A DNA stretch of 64,000 nucleotides from Ktedonobacteraceae bacterium. GTDB lineage: Bacteria > Chloroflexota > Ktedonobacteria > Ktedonobacterales > Ktedonobacteraceae. The notes under the pieces were generated by a model, which was not told the origin of the DNA, searched no databases, and saw only the letters and a program-made list of their open reading frames with translations. Position 1 is the first letter of the stretch. Each line of letters starts with the position of its first letter. This document shows positions 1-6,970 of the stretch, piece after piece. The DNA lies in the NCBI GenBank assembly GCA_035653615.1, contig DASRBN010000018.1:49595-113594 (forward strand), given 5' to 3'. Position numbers and translations under genes: made by a program.

Positions 1-1352
1 TCCAACATACGATTGACTACCTGGGCGCGATCACCTTGATTGCCTGGTCCGTTCCATTGCTGCTCGCCTTCTCCTGGGCCGGCACGCAGTATGCCTGGGG
101 ATCATGGCAGATTATCGGTCTGTTCGTCTTTTCCGCGATAATGCTGGCAGTGTTTGTCTGGGTTGAGACGCGCGCAGCTGAGCCTATCATCACGCCTCGT
201 CTGTTCAAAAACAGCATCTTCTCGGTCTCGACGCTTGCTATGTTCCTGCTCAGCGCCGGCATGTTCGGAGCGATTCTCTACCTGCCGCTCTTCGTGCAGG
301 GAGTACTGGGCAATAGCGCCACCAATTCTGGTGTTGTACTGACCCCCATGATGCTCGGATTTATGTTCAGCAGTATCGTCGGCGGCCAGATTCTCTCGCG
401 CACCGGCCGTTATAAGATACTCGCCATCTGCGGTTTCAGCATCGCCTCGGTTGGTATGTTCCTGCTCTCGCGCATGACCGCCGCAACGCCGGAGAGCGAA
501 GTCGTGCGCAACATGATCGTTACCGGCCTCGGCATGGGCGTGATGATGAGCCTGTTCACCATCGTCGTACAGAACGCTTTCCCGTTCAAGCTGCTTGGTG
601 AAGTCACGGCCAGCCTCACCTTCTTCCGTTCAATCGGCTCGACCCTTGGCGTAGCTGTGATGGGCACAATCCTCACCAACGATTTCCAGAACGCCTTTCA
701 GAGCAACTTACCGGAGACGCTGAAACGAGTGATACCACCCGCCGCGCTTTCGCAACTGAACAACCCACAGATACTGCTCTCGCCGGAGGCCGTAACTGCT
801 ATTCAACATCGCTTCGCGGCCTTTGGCCCGCAAGGTGCGCAGCTCTTCCAGCAACTGCTGCATGCCATGCAGGTGAGTCTCTCGGGCGCGATCACCAACA
901 CATTTTTCCTGGGCTTCATTATCATGCTGGTGGCTTTGTTCTCGGTGTTCTTCCTGCGCGAGATTCCGCTGCGTAAAAGCAACAGCGGCCAGGCGGCAAC
1001 AGTACAGGCGCAGCCTATCACGTCTGCTCCATCCGTCGTGAATCGCCGCCGCGCCTTGCTCGGTCTTGTTATGGTCATGATTGCGCGCGAGGCGCAGAAG
1101 CCGGATGCCAACCCGCAAATTCTGGAAACGCTATCATCTTCCGTCAATGGGCGCTATCCCCATGATTGGAGCGATGAACAGCGCGGCAGAGCCGTCGCCA
1201 GCGATATCCTCGAACCCATGTCCATCGCGCTCCTGGCCTCAGCCGTCAACGGCAACGGTCACGCGAATGGGGCAAATGGAAACGCTGCCGGTGCGCAGCA
1301 AGAAATGAATCTAGGAGAAGGTGATTTTTCCGCACACGGCTTTATCGGCTAA
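1..1352 (+). CDS. MFS drug-export permease, DHA2 type (5' end outside window)
   Basis: The reading frame is open from the window edge (QHTIDYLGAITL), so the start lies upstream. About 450 residues are visible: the second half of a 14-helix major facilitator protein with many hydrophobic segments, then a soluble tail. The phrases IDYLGAITL, GVVLTPMMLG and FFRSIGSTLGVAVMGTIL are typical of EmrB/QacA-type (DHA2) proton-driven exporters, which expel hydrophobic drugs or metabolites. The last ~110 residues form an unusual cytoplasmic extension ending in a low-complexity Asn/Gly/Ala stretch (NGNGHANGANGNAAG). Two small membrane proteins follow on the same strand and may be co-transcribed. Substrate cannot be told from sequence. 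Confidence 0.85.
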   Translation, partial: QHTIDYLGAITLIAWSVPLLLAFSWAGTQYAWGSWQIIGLFVFSAIMLAVFVWVETRAAEPIITPRLFKNSIFSVSTLAMFLLSAGMFGAILYLPLFVQGVLGNSATNSGVVLTPMMLGFMFSSIVGGQILSRTGRYKILAICGFSIASVGMFLLSRMTAATPESEVVRNMIVTGLGMGVMMSLFTIVVQNAFPFKLLGEVTASLTFFRSIGSTLGVAVMGTILTNDFQNAFQSNLPETLKRVIPPAALSQLNNPQILLSPEAVTAIQHRFAAFGPQGAQLFQQLLHAMQVSLSGAITNTFFLGFIIMLVALFSVFFLREIPLRKSNSGQAATVQAQPITSAPSVVNRRRALLGLVMVMIAREAQKPDANPQILETLSSSVNGRYPHDWSDEQRGRAVASDILEPMSIALLASAVNGNGHANGANGNAAGAQQEMNLGEGDFSAHGFIG

Positions 1353-1412
1353 TCTTACGAAATTATTGTACCTACATCATTTGAAGCACCTGAAAAACAT
1401 GGAGGTTTCAAC

Positions 1413-1889
1413 GTGCAAACAACACGAGTAACGATTGCCAAATACATCTGGGGCATGACCGCCAGCCTCATCATTCTACTGACCGGCGGATGGTTGATCC
1501 TGGCGCCTTTCGCGCTCGGTTATCAACCATGGGGAGCCGACTGGGCTAACCAGACCATCAATGATTTCTGGGTTGGTATACCCGTCGCCGTCGTAGCCCT
1601 GCTGAGCTTCACGCTCTTCTTAGTCTCGCTCATCGGCGCTTTACGCGCCTCAGGTGTGCTGGTTGTCACGCAGCGCCTGCAGCCAGTGATTGCGGCAGCC
1701 CCGGCTCAGGCGATGATGCAAACCGCGGCACCTGTGGCCCCGGCCACCTATTCCGATCAGAGCGATCTTGACCGCACGCTGGCAACGTTGGCAGCCGCCC
1801 TCGCAGCCGACTTGAACAGTCGCCGCCAGGCTCAGGCAAGCAGCGATCAGCAAACCGACCAGACCATTTCAAACAGGAGGGATGTATAA
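1413..1889 (+). CDS. Small two-helix membrane protein, SPW-repeat-like
   Basis: 158 residues starting at GTG, chosen because GGAGG lies 8 bases upstream. Two membrane segments (about 11-36 and 50-76) contain GGWLILAPFALGY, W, then a second helix; this resembles the G-W-L-x-x-S/A-P pattern of SPW-type membrane proteins. The C-terminal half is Ala/Gln-rich and probably disordered. The stop overlaps the next start by one base (TAATG), implying translational coupling with a second protein of the same pattern. Function unknown; position after a drug exporter suggests an envelope role, which is inference only. Confidence 0.7.
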   Translation: MQTTRVTIAKYIWGMTASLIILLTGGWLILAPFALGYQPWGADWANQTINDFWVGIPVAVVALLSFTLFLVSLIGALRASGVLVVTQRLQPVIAAAPAQAMMQTAAPVAPATYSDQSDLDRTLATLAAALAADLNSRRQAQASSDQQTDQTISNRRDV

Positions 1890-2188
1890 TGACTTTAGGT
1901 ACTGCAATGAGGCGGCTTTTCCCGCTTGGCAGCTATGTATTGCTGTTATTCTTTCTGGCCGGCATCTGGGTGGTCATCTCGCCATTCGCGATGACCACCC
2001 AGCCATCCGGCATTCACTGGATTCCCTCGACGATCAATAATGTGGTTGCCGGCAGTCTCCTGATCGTCGTCTCTCTCGCTGGTGTCCTCGGATACATGGC
2101 GTTCGAACTGCGCGACATCCTGCGCGAAGCACACGAAAAGCAATTGCAGCAAGAGTTGCAGGAACAACAGGCCACCGCAACATATTAA
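1889..2188 (+). CDS. Small two-helix membrane protein, SPW-like, paralogue of the preceding gene
   Basis: 99 residues. ATG overlaps the upstream stop by one base and GGAGG lies just upstream. Helices at about 13-31 and 47-68 carry AGIWVVISPFAM and an NN-x3-G segment, matching the same layout as the preceding protein (G-W-x-x-S-P-F, W, I-N-N/D). The C-terminus is a short charged, Gln-rich helix (REAHEKQLQQELQEQQ) that could be a coiled coil. Probably arose by duplication of the upstream gene; the pair may form a heteromer. No enzymatic motif is visible. Confidence 0.7.
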   Translation: MTLGTAMRRLFPLGSYVLLLFFLAGIWVVISPFAMTTQPSGIHWIPSTINNVVAGSLLIVVSLAGVLGYMAFELRDILREAHEKQLQQELQEQQATATY

Positions 2189-2216
2189 ATTGGTAATACG
2201 CCGACTCGCGCCCGCG

Positions 2217-2349
2217 CCGTAGGGGCCGATGGATCGCGCCCAGCGCCGATTCATCGGCTCCGCGCCCCTTGCCGGAATACTTTGGTAAAATGCATGCTCA
2301 GCCTCACGTCCGTTGCCGGAGTAGTTTGTCAAACACCATGCTCGGCTCC
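2217..2349 (+). repeat. Repeat family A, copy with duplicated right half
   Basis: Starts CCGTAGGGGCCGAT, followed by GATCGCGCCCAGCGCCGATT, then TTGCCGG and a TTTGGTAAAA segment. A second right half (GTTGCCGGAGTAGTTTG ... CATGCTCGGCTCC) follows directly. Related copies lie near 21.1, 21.6, 28.2, 31.9, 43.4 and 63.4 kb. Outer ends are loosely inverted (GGGGCCGAT against AT-x-x-TCGGCCCC), giving a miniature palindromic element of about 90 bp. It fills much of the 350-bp gap after the SPW-like genes. Confidence 0.75.
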
Positions 2350-2446
2350 TCGGATGACCACAAATAAGCTTGTTCAACTCCATTATTGCCCCCAGGGCGC
2401 GGCCTCTCAGGTCGCTCCAAAGGAAACGTACTCTTTGTCTAAATGC

Positions 2447-2475
2447 TTGACTAACCTCTCATAATCGGCTATAGT
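2447..2475 (+). promoter_or_regulatory. Sigma-70-type promoter for the 136-residue unknown protein
   Basis: TTGACT, a 17-base spacer and TATAGT, a close match to the housekeeping consensus. It sits 66 bases before the start codon of the next gene, leaving a leader of roughly 55-60 bases. It lies just after the repeat element, so the gene is transcribed independently of the upstream exporter group. Confidence 0.65.
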
Positions 2476-2540
2476 TGAGTAGTAGAACATAAGTTCTAAA
2501 TCCGCTTAAATATCACTAATGCGATCGGAGGAAAAAGCAT

Positions 2541-2951
2541 ATGAGCGAAGAACAAACGCAAGAACCTATAAACGAAGTTCAGCAACATTACTTTGAGTTG
2601 TTCCGGCAAGTGCGCTACAATCTGCTTGATGGCGAAAGCGTCGTGCGCGACCTTACGGAATGGCGCGATCTATGGTATAGTGTCAATGCGATTCGCCTGC
2701 CTTTCCCATGCAGCGACAAGAACAGGCTACCCATCAGTCTCGCATTGTTGAGAACAACGCGCTGGAATTATTGGCCTGCCGATACCCTCTTGATTTGGAC
2801 GAGCGAAGAAAAGCTGGAGAAACTGCAGCGCCTGGTCGAAGAGCGCTGGCAGGCAAGCGAAATCAGCGTGTACATACCTGAAGACGAAGAGATGATATTC
2901 GCCAATTTTCACGATGAGCATGACCGCGTTCTGTTTGTCTGGTGGGACTGA
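2541..2951 (+). CDS. Uncharacterised 136-residue protein
   Basis: Not recognised. ATG is preceded by GGAGG at good spacing and by a near-consensus promoter. The protein is soluble, acidic and rich in Trp and Glu (WRDLWYS, TRWNYWPADTLLIW, ending FVWWD), with no signal peptide, membrane segment or Cys cluster. A central helix (EEKLEKLQRLVEERWQ) and an acidic C-terminal strand region (YIPEDEEMIF) suggest a small alpha/beta fold. The composition could fit a partner or immunity-like protein, but nothing here proves that. It is followed after 49 bases by a PPOX-family gene on the same strand. Confidence 0.65.
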   Translation: MSEEQTQEPINEVQQHYFELFRQVRYNLLDGESVVRDLTEWRDLWYSVNAIRLPFPCSDKNRLPISLALLRTTRWNYWPADTLLIWTSEEKLEKLQRLVEERWQASEISVYIPEDEEMIFANFHDEHDRVLFVWWD

Positions 2952-3000
2952 CTTGAAGGCGATATCACGTGAATTTTCTAGAATGGGAGCTTAGACAATA

Positions 3001-3393
3001 ATGGCCGATGAAAAGATTCAGCAACTCCTTTCAAAATCAAACAATGCCATCGTTGCCGTCAACCGGCCCGAAGGTGGGCCGCAACTCACACCCGTCTGGT
3101 ACGCCTGGGATGGCACCACCTTTTATTTCTCTACCACGAAAGATCGCGCCAAATATCCCAACATCCGGCGTGACCCCAACATTTCGCTGATTGTCGACGA
3201 TTTTGACATGCACAAATATGTCGTAGCCTATGGGCGAGCCGAAATTATCGAGCATGATTTTGCCGACCTGGTACGCCCGGTCATCAAAAAATACGTGCCG
3301 GCAGATCGCGTCGAACAGGCGGTGAAGGCAGTAGTTGACGACCCAAAGCGGGTACTGGTGGTGTTGCGACCCGATAAGATCGTTACCAACTGA
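3001..3393 (+). CDS. PPOX-fold, probably F420-dependent oxidoreductase
   Basis: 130 residues, the usual size for single-domain split-barrel flavin/F420 proteins of the pyridoxamine-phosphate-oxidase superfamily. The pattern TPVWYAWDGTTFYFST followed by DRAKYPNIRRDPNISLIVDD is characteristic: a beta-strand, then the conserved K-x-R-N-I-R-R-D-P segment that contacts the cofactor phosphates, and a later strand with VVAYGRAEI. Such proteins reduce quinones, biliverdin or other small substrates with F420H2 or bind flavin. An LLM-class F420-type enzyme near 38 kb supports F420 use in this organism. The exact substrate is unknown. Confidence 0.8.
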   Translation: MADEKIQQLLSKSNNAIVAVNRPEGGPQLTPVWYAWDGTTFYFSTTKDRAKYPNIRRDPNISLIVDDFDMHKYVVAYGRAEIIEHDFADLVRPVIKKYVPADRVEQAVKAVVDDPKRVLVVLRPDKIVTN

Positions 3394-3698
3394 TAGCCAT
3401 TTCACGGGTCATCTGCGCGCAAAGTAAGGGTGGGAGTGGAGGTAGATGGAGGGCGGGGAGCTTGCTCCGCCCATTAACTCCAGCCACGAAATCGCGGGCA
3501 GGCTTGCAATCGGCGTAACCCTATAGCGTATTATTTTTGTCGAACCCAATTTAGCCGTCCCCAAACGGCTATCCCCTATGTGGTTCGACATACTTTTTGT
3601 GGTGTGGTTTCTAACGAACCTGGAAGAACTCAATGAACGCTTGAGTCGGATGCAGCAACGTGAATCATGAAAGACTGAGAAAAGGCAAGTCAAGATCA
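3394..3698. other. Gene-free stretch
   Basis: Apart from the hairpin that follows, nothing convincing is seen here. A minus-strand open frame of 96 codons has no ribosome site and protein-unlike composition. No repeat-family copy is present. Confidence 0.5.
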
Positions 3699-3736
3699 AC
3701 CCCTGTGTGACTCTTTCTCAACAGTTACACAGGGGT
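3699..3736 (-). terminator. Hairpin between convergent genes, probable terminator
   Basis: ACCCCTGTGT pairs with ACACAGGGGT across an 18-base loop, a perfect 10-bp stem. It lies just beyond the stop of the minus-strand GPR1-like gene and after the plus-strand PPOX gene. No strong T-run follows on either strand, so the role rests on position and stem strength. Confidence 0.45.
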
Positions 3737-3754
3737 CCAACAACTTCTTCCACC

Positions 3755-4531
3755 TCAATCAACAGCAGAAATTCCACGCCCTCTAACCGGCAACGAGAAT
3801 CGTGTCGCGGTACCCTCACTACCGAGAAGACTGGCAAGCGAAGTCACCCAGGCCGCCAGGGCAGCAACAATGAGTAGCCATCCTCCTATCATATTGGCGA
3901 CGGTGTTATTTCCGGCCAGTTGTCCAACCGTCAACGCCACATAGCCGAGAAACAGTATCAACATTGTGCCTGTTAATAGCAAGTTCACACCCGCTGATCC
4001 AAGAAACAATATGGCGTTGAAAATTGCCCAGCAGAGGAAGAACAGCCCCAGCGCAAAACTTATGCTTCTACTACTCAGAAGGAAACCCAGGATACCGGCA
4101 TTTGGCAGGAAGACCAGGCCAATGACAGCGAGAAAGGCCCCATAGGCCGTGAAGATGGTCGCGCTCAGCATTGAGTTTTTGCGGTATTCTAATATACCCG
4201 CAATAACAAGCACGATACCGGATATGAGGAGTACGCCCCCAACCGCTGGCCGCATAACCAGTGCCTGGTAAGGGATAATAAACCCGGTATAAAAACATCC
4301 CAGAACTGCTGTTGCGAATGCAAGTACATTCAAACCCAGCGGAGCCGGATTCGCGACGGTCATCCCGGCTAGCTCACCACGCGACCCAACACGCTGTTCA
4401 GCATATGGCTCGGCACGGGACCCAACACGCGGCTCAGTATACGGCTCGGCACGCGACCCAACACGCTGTTCAGCACGTGGCTCAACACCCCCCGGTTCCT
4501 GTGGCTCTGGAGCGGCATTGTAATCTCTCAT
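3755..4531 (-). CDS. GPR1/FUN34/YaaH family membrane protein (acetate/succinate-type transporter)
   Basis: 258 residues. After a hydrophilic N-terminus (~60 residues) comes the family hallmark NPAPLGLNVLAF and six hydrophobic segments (about 66-86, 90-112, 118-142, 150-172, 176-197, 203-228). Members carry acetate, succinate or ammonium across the inner membrane. The N-terminal extension is unusual: it holds near-identical 12-residue repeats of the pattern EPY-x-E-x-RVGSRA, encoded by three 36-bp tandem DNA repeats. The family's usual length is ~190-210 residues, so the extension accounts for the excess. The gene stands alone on the minus strand between convergent PPOX and the tRNA pair. Confidence 0.8.
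   Translation of the reverse strand: MRDYNAAPEPQEPGGVEPRAEQRVGSRAEPYTEPRVGSRAEPYAEQRVGSRGELAGMTVANPAPLGLNVLAFATAVLGCFYTGFIIPYQALVMRPAVGGVLLISGIVLVIAGILEYRKNSMLSATIFTAYGAFLAVIGLVFLPNAGILGFLLSSRSISFALGLFFLCWAIFNAILFLGSAGVNLLLTGTMLILFLGYVALTVGQLAGNNTVANMIGGWLLIVAALAAWVTSLASLLGSEGTATRFSLPVRGRGISAVD
4372..4479 (-). repeat. Three 36-bp tandem repeats inside the GPR1-like gene
   Basis: Units begin at 4372, 4408 and 4444, each starting GCTC and containing GACCCAACACGC; the start of a fourth follows. In-frame length (12 codons) means copy-number changes only lengthen or shorten the N-terminal extension. A few substitutions separate the units, indicating recent amplification. Confidence 0.85.
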
Positions 4532-4837
4532 CGCACTTCCTTTCTTTCACCTTATCTACTCTCCATTCACACTGTTTTTCAACGAGAGGCTACTCCAACC
4601 TCTTTGGGAGCAGTATAAGCGCTATGCGTCATGAAAACGCTATGGACAGCGTTATCAGCGTGGAGTGAGGAATTACGAGTCGGCCAGAACCTTTAGAACG
4701 AACATTCGCCGGTGAAGGAACCATGGTTTACAACACCATGTGGGGGCCAACCGAGTTTTAACTGATAAACTCTACTGTTGAAACTCCGCCTGGTCGTTTA
4801 ATTCGGCTCGTAAAGCCAGTTGAGAAAGCAAAGAGGG
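4532..4837. other. Intergenic stretch upstream of the GPR1-like gene
   Basis: About 300 bases between the GPR1-like start and tRNA-Val. A small hairpin (AACGCT/AGCGTT, positions 4636-4653) is visible. No clear promoter hexamers were found. Nothing else stands out. Confidence 0.4.
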
Positions 4838-4911
4838 TGGGCGACTAGGGATTCGAACCCCAGACCTACTGCGTGTAAAGCAGCCGCTCTAACCAGCTGA
4901 GCTAGTCGCCC
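4838..4911 (-). tRNA. tRNA-Val (anticodon TAC)
   Basis: Read on the minus strand: acceptor GGGCGAC pairs with GTCGCCC, the D arm is AGCTCAGCTGGTTAGAGC, the anticodon stem-loop is GCTGC-TTTACAC-GCAGT with anticodon TAC, and the T arm contains GGTTCGAATCC. 74 nt including the discriminator A. CCA is not encoded. Confidence 0.95.
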
Positions 4912-4981
4912 CTATCTGCGTGAGGAAAAATATAGTGGCACCCCTCGCGGGTGCCTTTGCTTATTGCTGTATATATGTGGG

Positions 4982-5063
4982 TGCCCTCGACTGGACTCGA
5001 ACCAGCACGCCTTTAAAGGCACAGGCCCTCAACCTGCCGCGTATACCATTCCGCCACGAGGGC
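4982..5063 (-). tRNA. tRNA-Leu (anticodon GAG)
   Basis: Minus strand: acceptor GCCCTCG pairs with CGAGGGC, with D arm, then anticodon loop TTGAGGG (anticodon GAG). A long variable arm with the GCCTTTAAAGGC hairpin follows, typical of class II tRNA-Leu, and a GGTTCGAGTCC T arm. 82 nt; CCA not encoded. It lies 70 nt upstream of tRNA-Val and is probably co-transcribed with it. Confidence 0.95.
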
Positions 5064-5157
5064 TAGTCATAACGTAACGGATTTCGCAACCTATTCTATA
5101 CCTATGACTCCGATTTGTCAACGCTTTAGAGGCTCTGATTTTCTCCGTGTGATGAAG

Positions 5158-5568
5158 TTACTTCTCGCGCACAATAGAAATGCTGCGGGCCGTATATACC
5201 GGCTGCTGCTCGCTATCGGTTCCGGTCGTTTCACTCGTAATGAATGTCATAGAGCCGGTACGCCCTGCCTTCTGGCGCACATCCACAATGCGTACAACGC
5301 ATGTCACCTGCTCGCCTATCCGCAGGCGGCGAGTATAGTGATATTCCTGCTCGCCGTGCAACAATTGCATCTTGTTGCCATCCAGTTCCAGGCCTGGAAT
5401 GCGCGTGCGGAAGGTCGTAGGAAACGTTGGCGGAGCGTAGTGCAATGGCTCCCCGCTTTGCAGTGCCGGGTCTTCCGTGGCCTCCATAAAGCGTTTCACC
5501 GCTTCTTCCGTCACCTCAAACGTTTGAGGTTCAGAACTTTTACCAACAAGGCTGTGATCTATGGGCAT
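5158..5568 (-). CDS. MaoC-like hot-dog dehydratase, N-terminal-domain type
   Basis: 136 residues. The order EVTEEAVKRFMEATED, then PPTFPTTF, a long helix region, and GEQEYHYTRRLRIGEQVTCVVRI matches the MaoC N-terminal (FAS1-like) hot-dog fold. That fold hydrates enoyl-CoA or dehydrates 3-hydroxyacyl-CoA, often as part of a heterodimer. No second hot-dog gene is nearby. It is the last protein gene of a minus-strand run with a CoA ligase and a crotonase-like protein, which fits an acyl-CoA pathway. AGGAG precedes the ATG. Substrate unknown. Confidence 0.75.
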   Translation of the reverse strand: MPIDHSLVGKSSEPQTFEVTEEAVKRFMEATEDPALQSGEPLHYAPPTFPTTFRTRIPGLELDGNKMQLLHGEQEYHYTRRLRIGEQVTCVVRIVDVRQKAGRTGSMTFITSETTGTDSEQQPVYTARSISIVREK

Positions 5569-5592
5569 GATTACTACTCCTTTGGGCGCGAA

Positions 5593-6165
5593 CTAGAAAC
5601 AGGATTTCAAGTATCCAAGGCGTTCCAGTGCCATATACGCGGCGGGAATCTGGCCCATGACCGCGAAGCTGCCATCATGAATCATTGCCAGCAACTGCTC
5701 CGGCGTAACCAGCAGGTTTTCGATAACCTCAGCGGGATCAACCTTGGGCGTACCCGTCTTGCGCACATCGCGGGCCAGGTACCACCAGGCTTCGGTACGC
5801 GCTCCGGTCGGGTTGGCATACATGTGGGCCAGCAACTCCACTTTGTCATCATCGAAGCTGTATCCCGTCTCCTCCATCAGCTCGCGCCGCGCCGTTACCA
5901 GCGGATCGTCCTCGTTTGCATCAATACCGCCAGCCGGAAATTCAAGCACCTCGCGTCCGATACCGTGCTTGTATTGAGAGTTGATGAGAAATCGTCCATC
6001 TTCCGTTACAGGAACGATGCCGACCCAACCACGATTTTCAATGATGTAATAATCAGCAATCAGAGGCCCATTGGGAATGGCTACCTGCTCGCACCGCACT
6101 TTCAGAAAGGGACTATCAATAATCTGCCGGTACGAGAGCGTTTGCCAGGGGGCATTTCTTGCCAT
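5593..6165 (-). CDS. NUDIX hydrolase, ADP-ribose pyrophosphatase-like
   Basis: 190 residues from an ATG preceded by GAAAGAAG; an upstream TTG would add seven residues. The NUDIX box reads GGID..., then RRELMEETGYS, keeping the metal-binding REL-x-EE-x-G core. The spacing before it is one residue longer than the classic G-x5-E-x7-RE, and Asp replaces the first Glu. The upstream segment (FLINSQYKHGIGREVLEFPAGGID) is typical of ADP-ribose/NDP-sugar pyrophosphatases, which cleave nucleoside diphosphate derivatives to AMP and a phosphate compound. It sits 24 bases before the MaoC-like gene, in the same operon-like run. Confidence 0.85.
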   Translation of the reverse strand: MARNAPWQTLSYRQIIDSPFLKVRCEQVAIPNGPLIADYYIIENRGWVGIVPVTEDGRFLINSQYKHGIGREVLEFPAGGIDANEDDPLVTARRELMEETGYSFDDDKVELLAHMYANPTGARTEAWWYLARDVRKTGTPKVDPAEVIENLLVTPEQLLAMIHDGSFAVMGQIPAAYMALERLGYLKSCF

Positions 6166-6198
6166 CGAAAAACTTCTTTCTAGCAATGTAAGATCTTT

Positions 6199-6942
6199 TT
6201 ACATATTTTTCCAGTTCGGTTTGCGTTTCTCCAGAAAGGCCTGCAAGCCTTCGCTGGCATCTTTTGTTTGCATCACCTTTTCGAGATAGAATGCGTTGAC
6301 CTGCTTCAAGGTTTCAAGCGCTGTCGCGTGATTGGTCTGCGAAGATCGACCCAGCTGCGTGCTGGCCTTGGTAAGTTGCAGCGCTATGGCACTTTTTTCC
6401 CGCAGCATATCCAGGATGTGTTCCATCTCTTTGGGTATGTCACTAGAAGGTACAGACCAGGTGACATACCCCAGGCGCGCTGCCTGCACACCGTTCAGCG
6501 CCTCGTTGCCGGCCTGCACATTTGATATAGTCAGCACAGCCTCATCGGCTACAAGCGTAAGATCAGCAGCCTCAATCAGCAACCAGGCCGCCGCCGATGG
6601 AGTGGCACGCGCGACTGCCAGCACGGGTTGAGCAATAGCCTGGATTGATGCAAGCGCCACCTCCACAACGGTGGAGACGCTGCCCGGCTCCCTTGCTCCC
6701 CGCATTTTGCCCGTCGCATACTGTACTGCCTCGTCGGTGACCGGTACATCTTTGATGCCTTGCTGCAATTCCCCCGTGAAATCCAGTACCACAGCTTTAA
6801 TGCCGCTGCTGCTTTCAGTATTGAGGGAAGCGCAGGCGATGCTTAATTCCTTAAGCATCAGCTCGCCTGGATGAGACGATAAAATGATGCGAATCGTTTG
6901 CGCCTCGGATACAATTCTCAGTACTCGATAGGCTTGCTGCAT
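6199..6942 (-). CDS. Crotonase-superfamily protein, divergent (enoyl-CoA hydratase/isomerase-like)
   Basis: 247 residues; ATG with AGGAAG upstream. The C-terminus (TKDASEGLQAFLEKRKPNWKN) is a classic enoyl-CoA hydratase ending, and the central LIEAADLTLVADEAVLTI matches the crotonase core A-x-D-x-x-x-A-x-x-x-A. However, the usual oxyanion-hole segment G-x-A-x-G-G-G is replaced by ATPSAAAW, and the loop with the first catalytic Glu is not recognisable. It may bind CoA substrates without normal hydratase chemistry, or catalyse another crotonase-fold reaction. It follows the CoA ligase by 28 bases, pointing to a shared pathway. Confidence 0.75.
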   Translation of the reverse strand: MQQAYRVLRIVSEAQTIRIILSSHPGELMLKELSIACASLNTESSSGIKAVVLDFTGELQQGIKDVPVTDEAVQYATGKMRGAREPGSVSTVVEVALASIQAIAQPVLAVARATPSAAAWLLIEAADLTLVADEAVLTISNVQAGNEALNGVQAARLGYVTWSVPSSDIPKEMEHILDMLREKSAIALQLTKASTQLGRSSQTNHATALETLKQVNAFYLEKVMQTKDASEGLQAFLEKRKPNWKNM

Positions 6943-6970
6943 AAATGTCTTCCTACAAAAAGAAAATTGA

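Noticed and set aside
3409..3699. Minus-strand 96-codon frame in the PPOX-GPR1 gap
   Set aside because: No ribosome site and low-quality composition; overlaps the probable terminator region.
4380..4480. Short regularly spaced repeats as a CRISPR array
   Set aside because: The 36-bp units are contiguous without spacers and are in frame within a gene, so they are coding tandem repeats.
5104..6183. 359-codon plus-strand open frame
   Set aside because: It lies opposite the MaoC-like and NUDIX genes, which have clear motifs and ribosome sites; its translation is rich in His/Arg/Gln with no recognisable domain.
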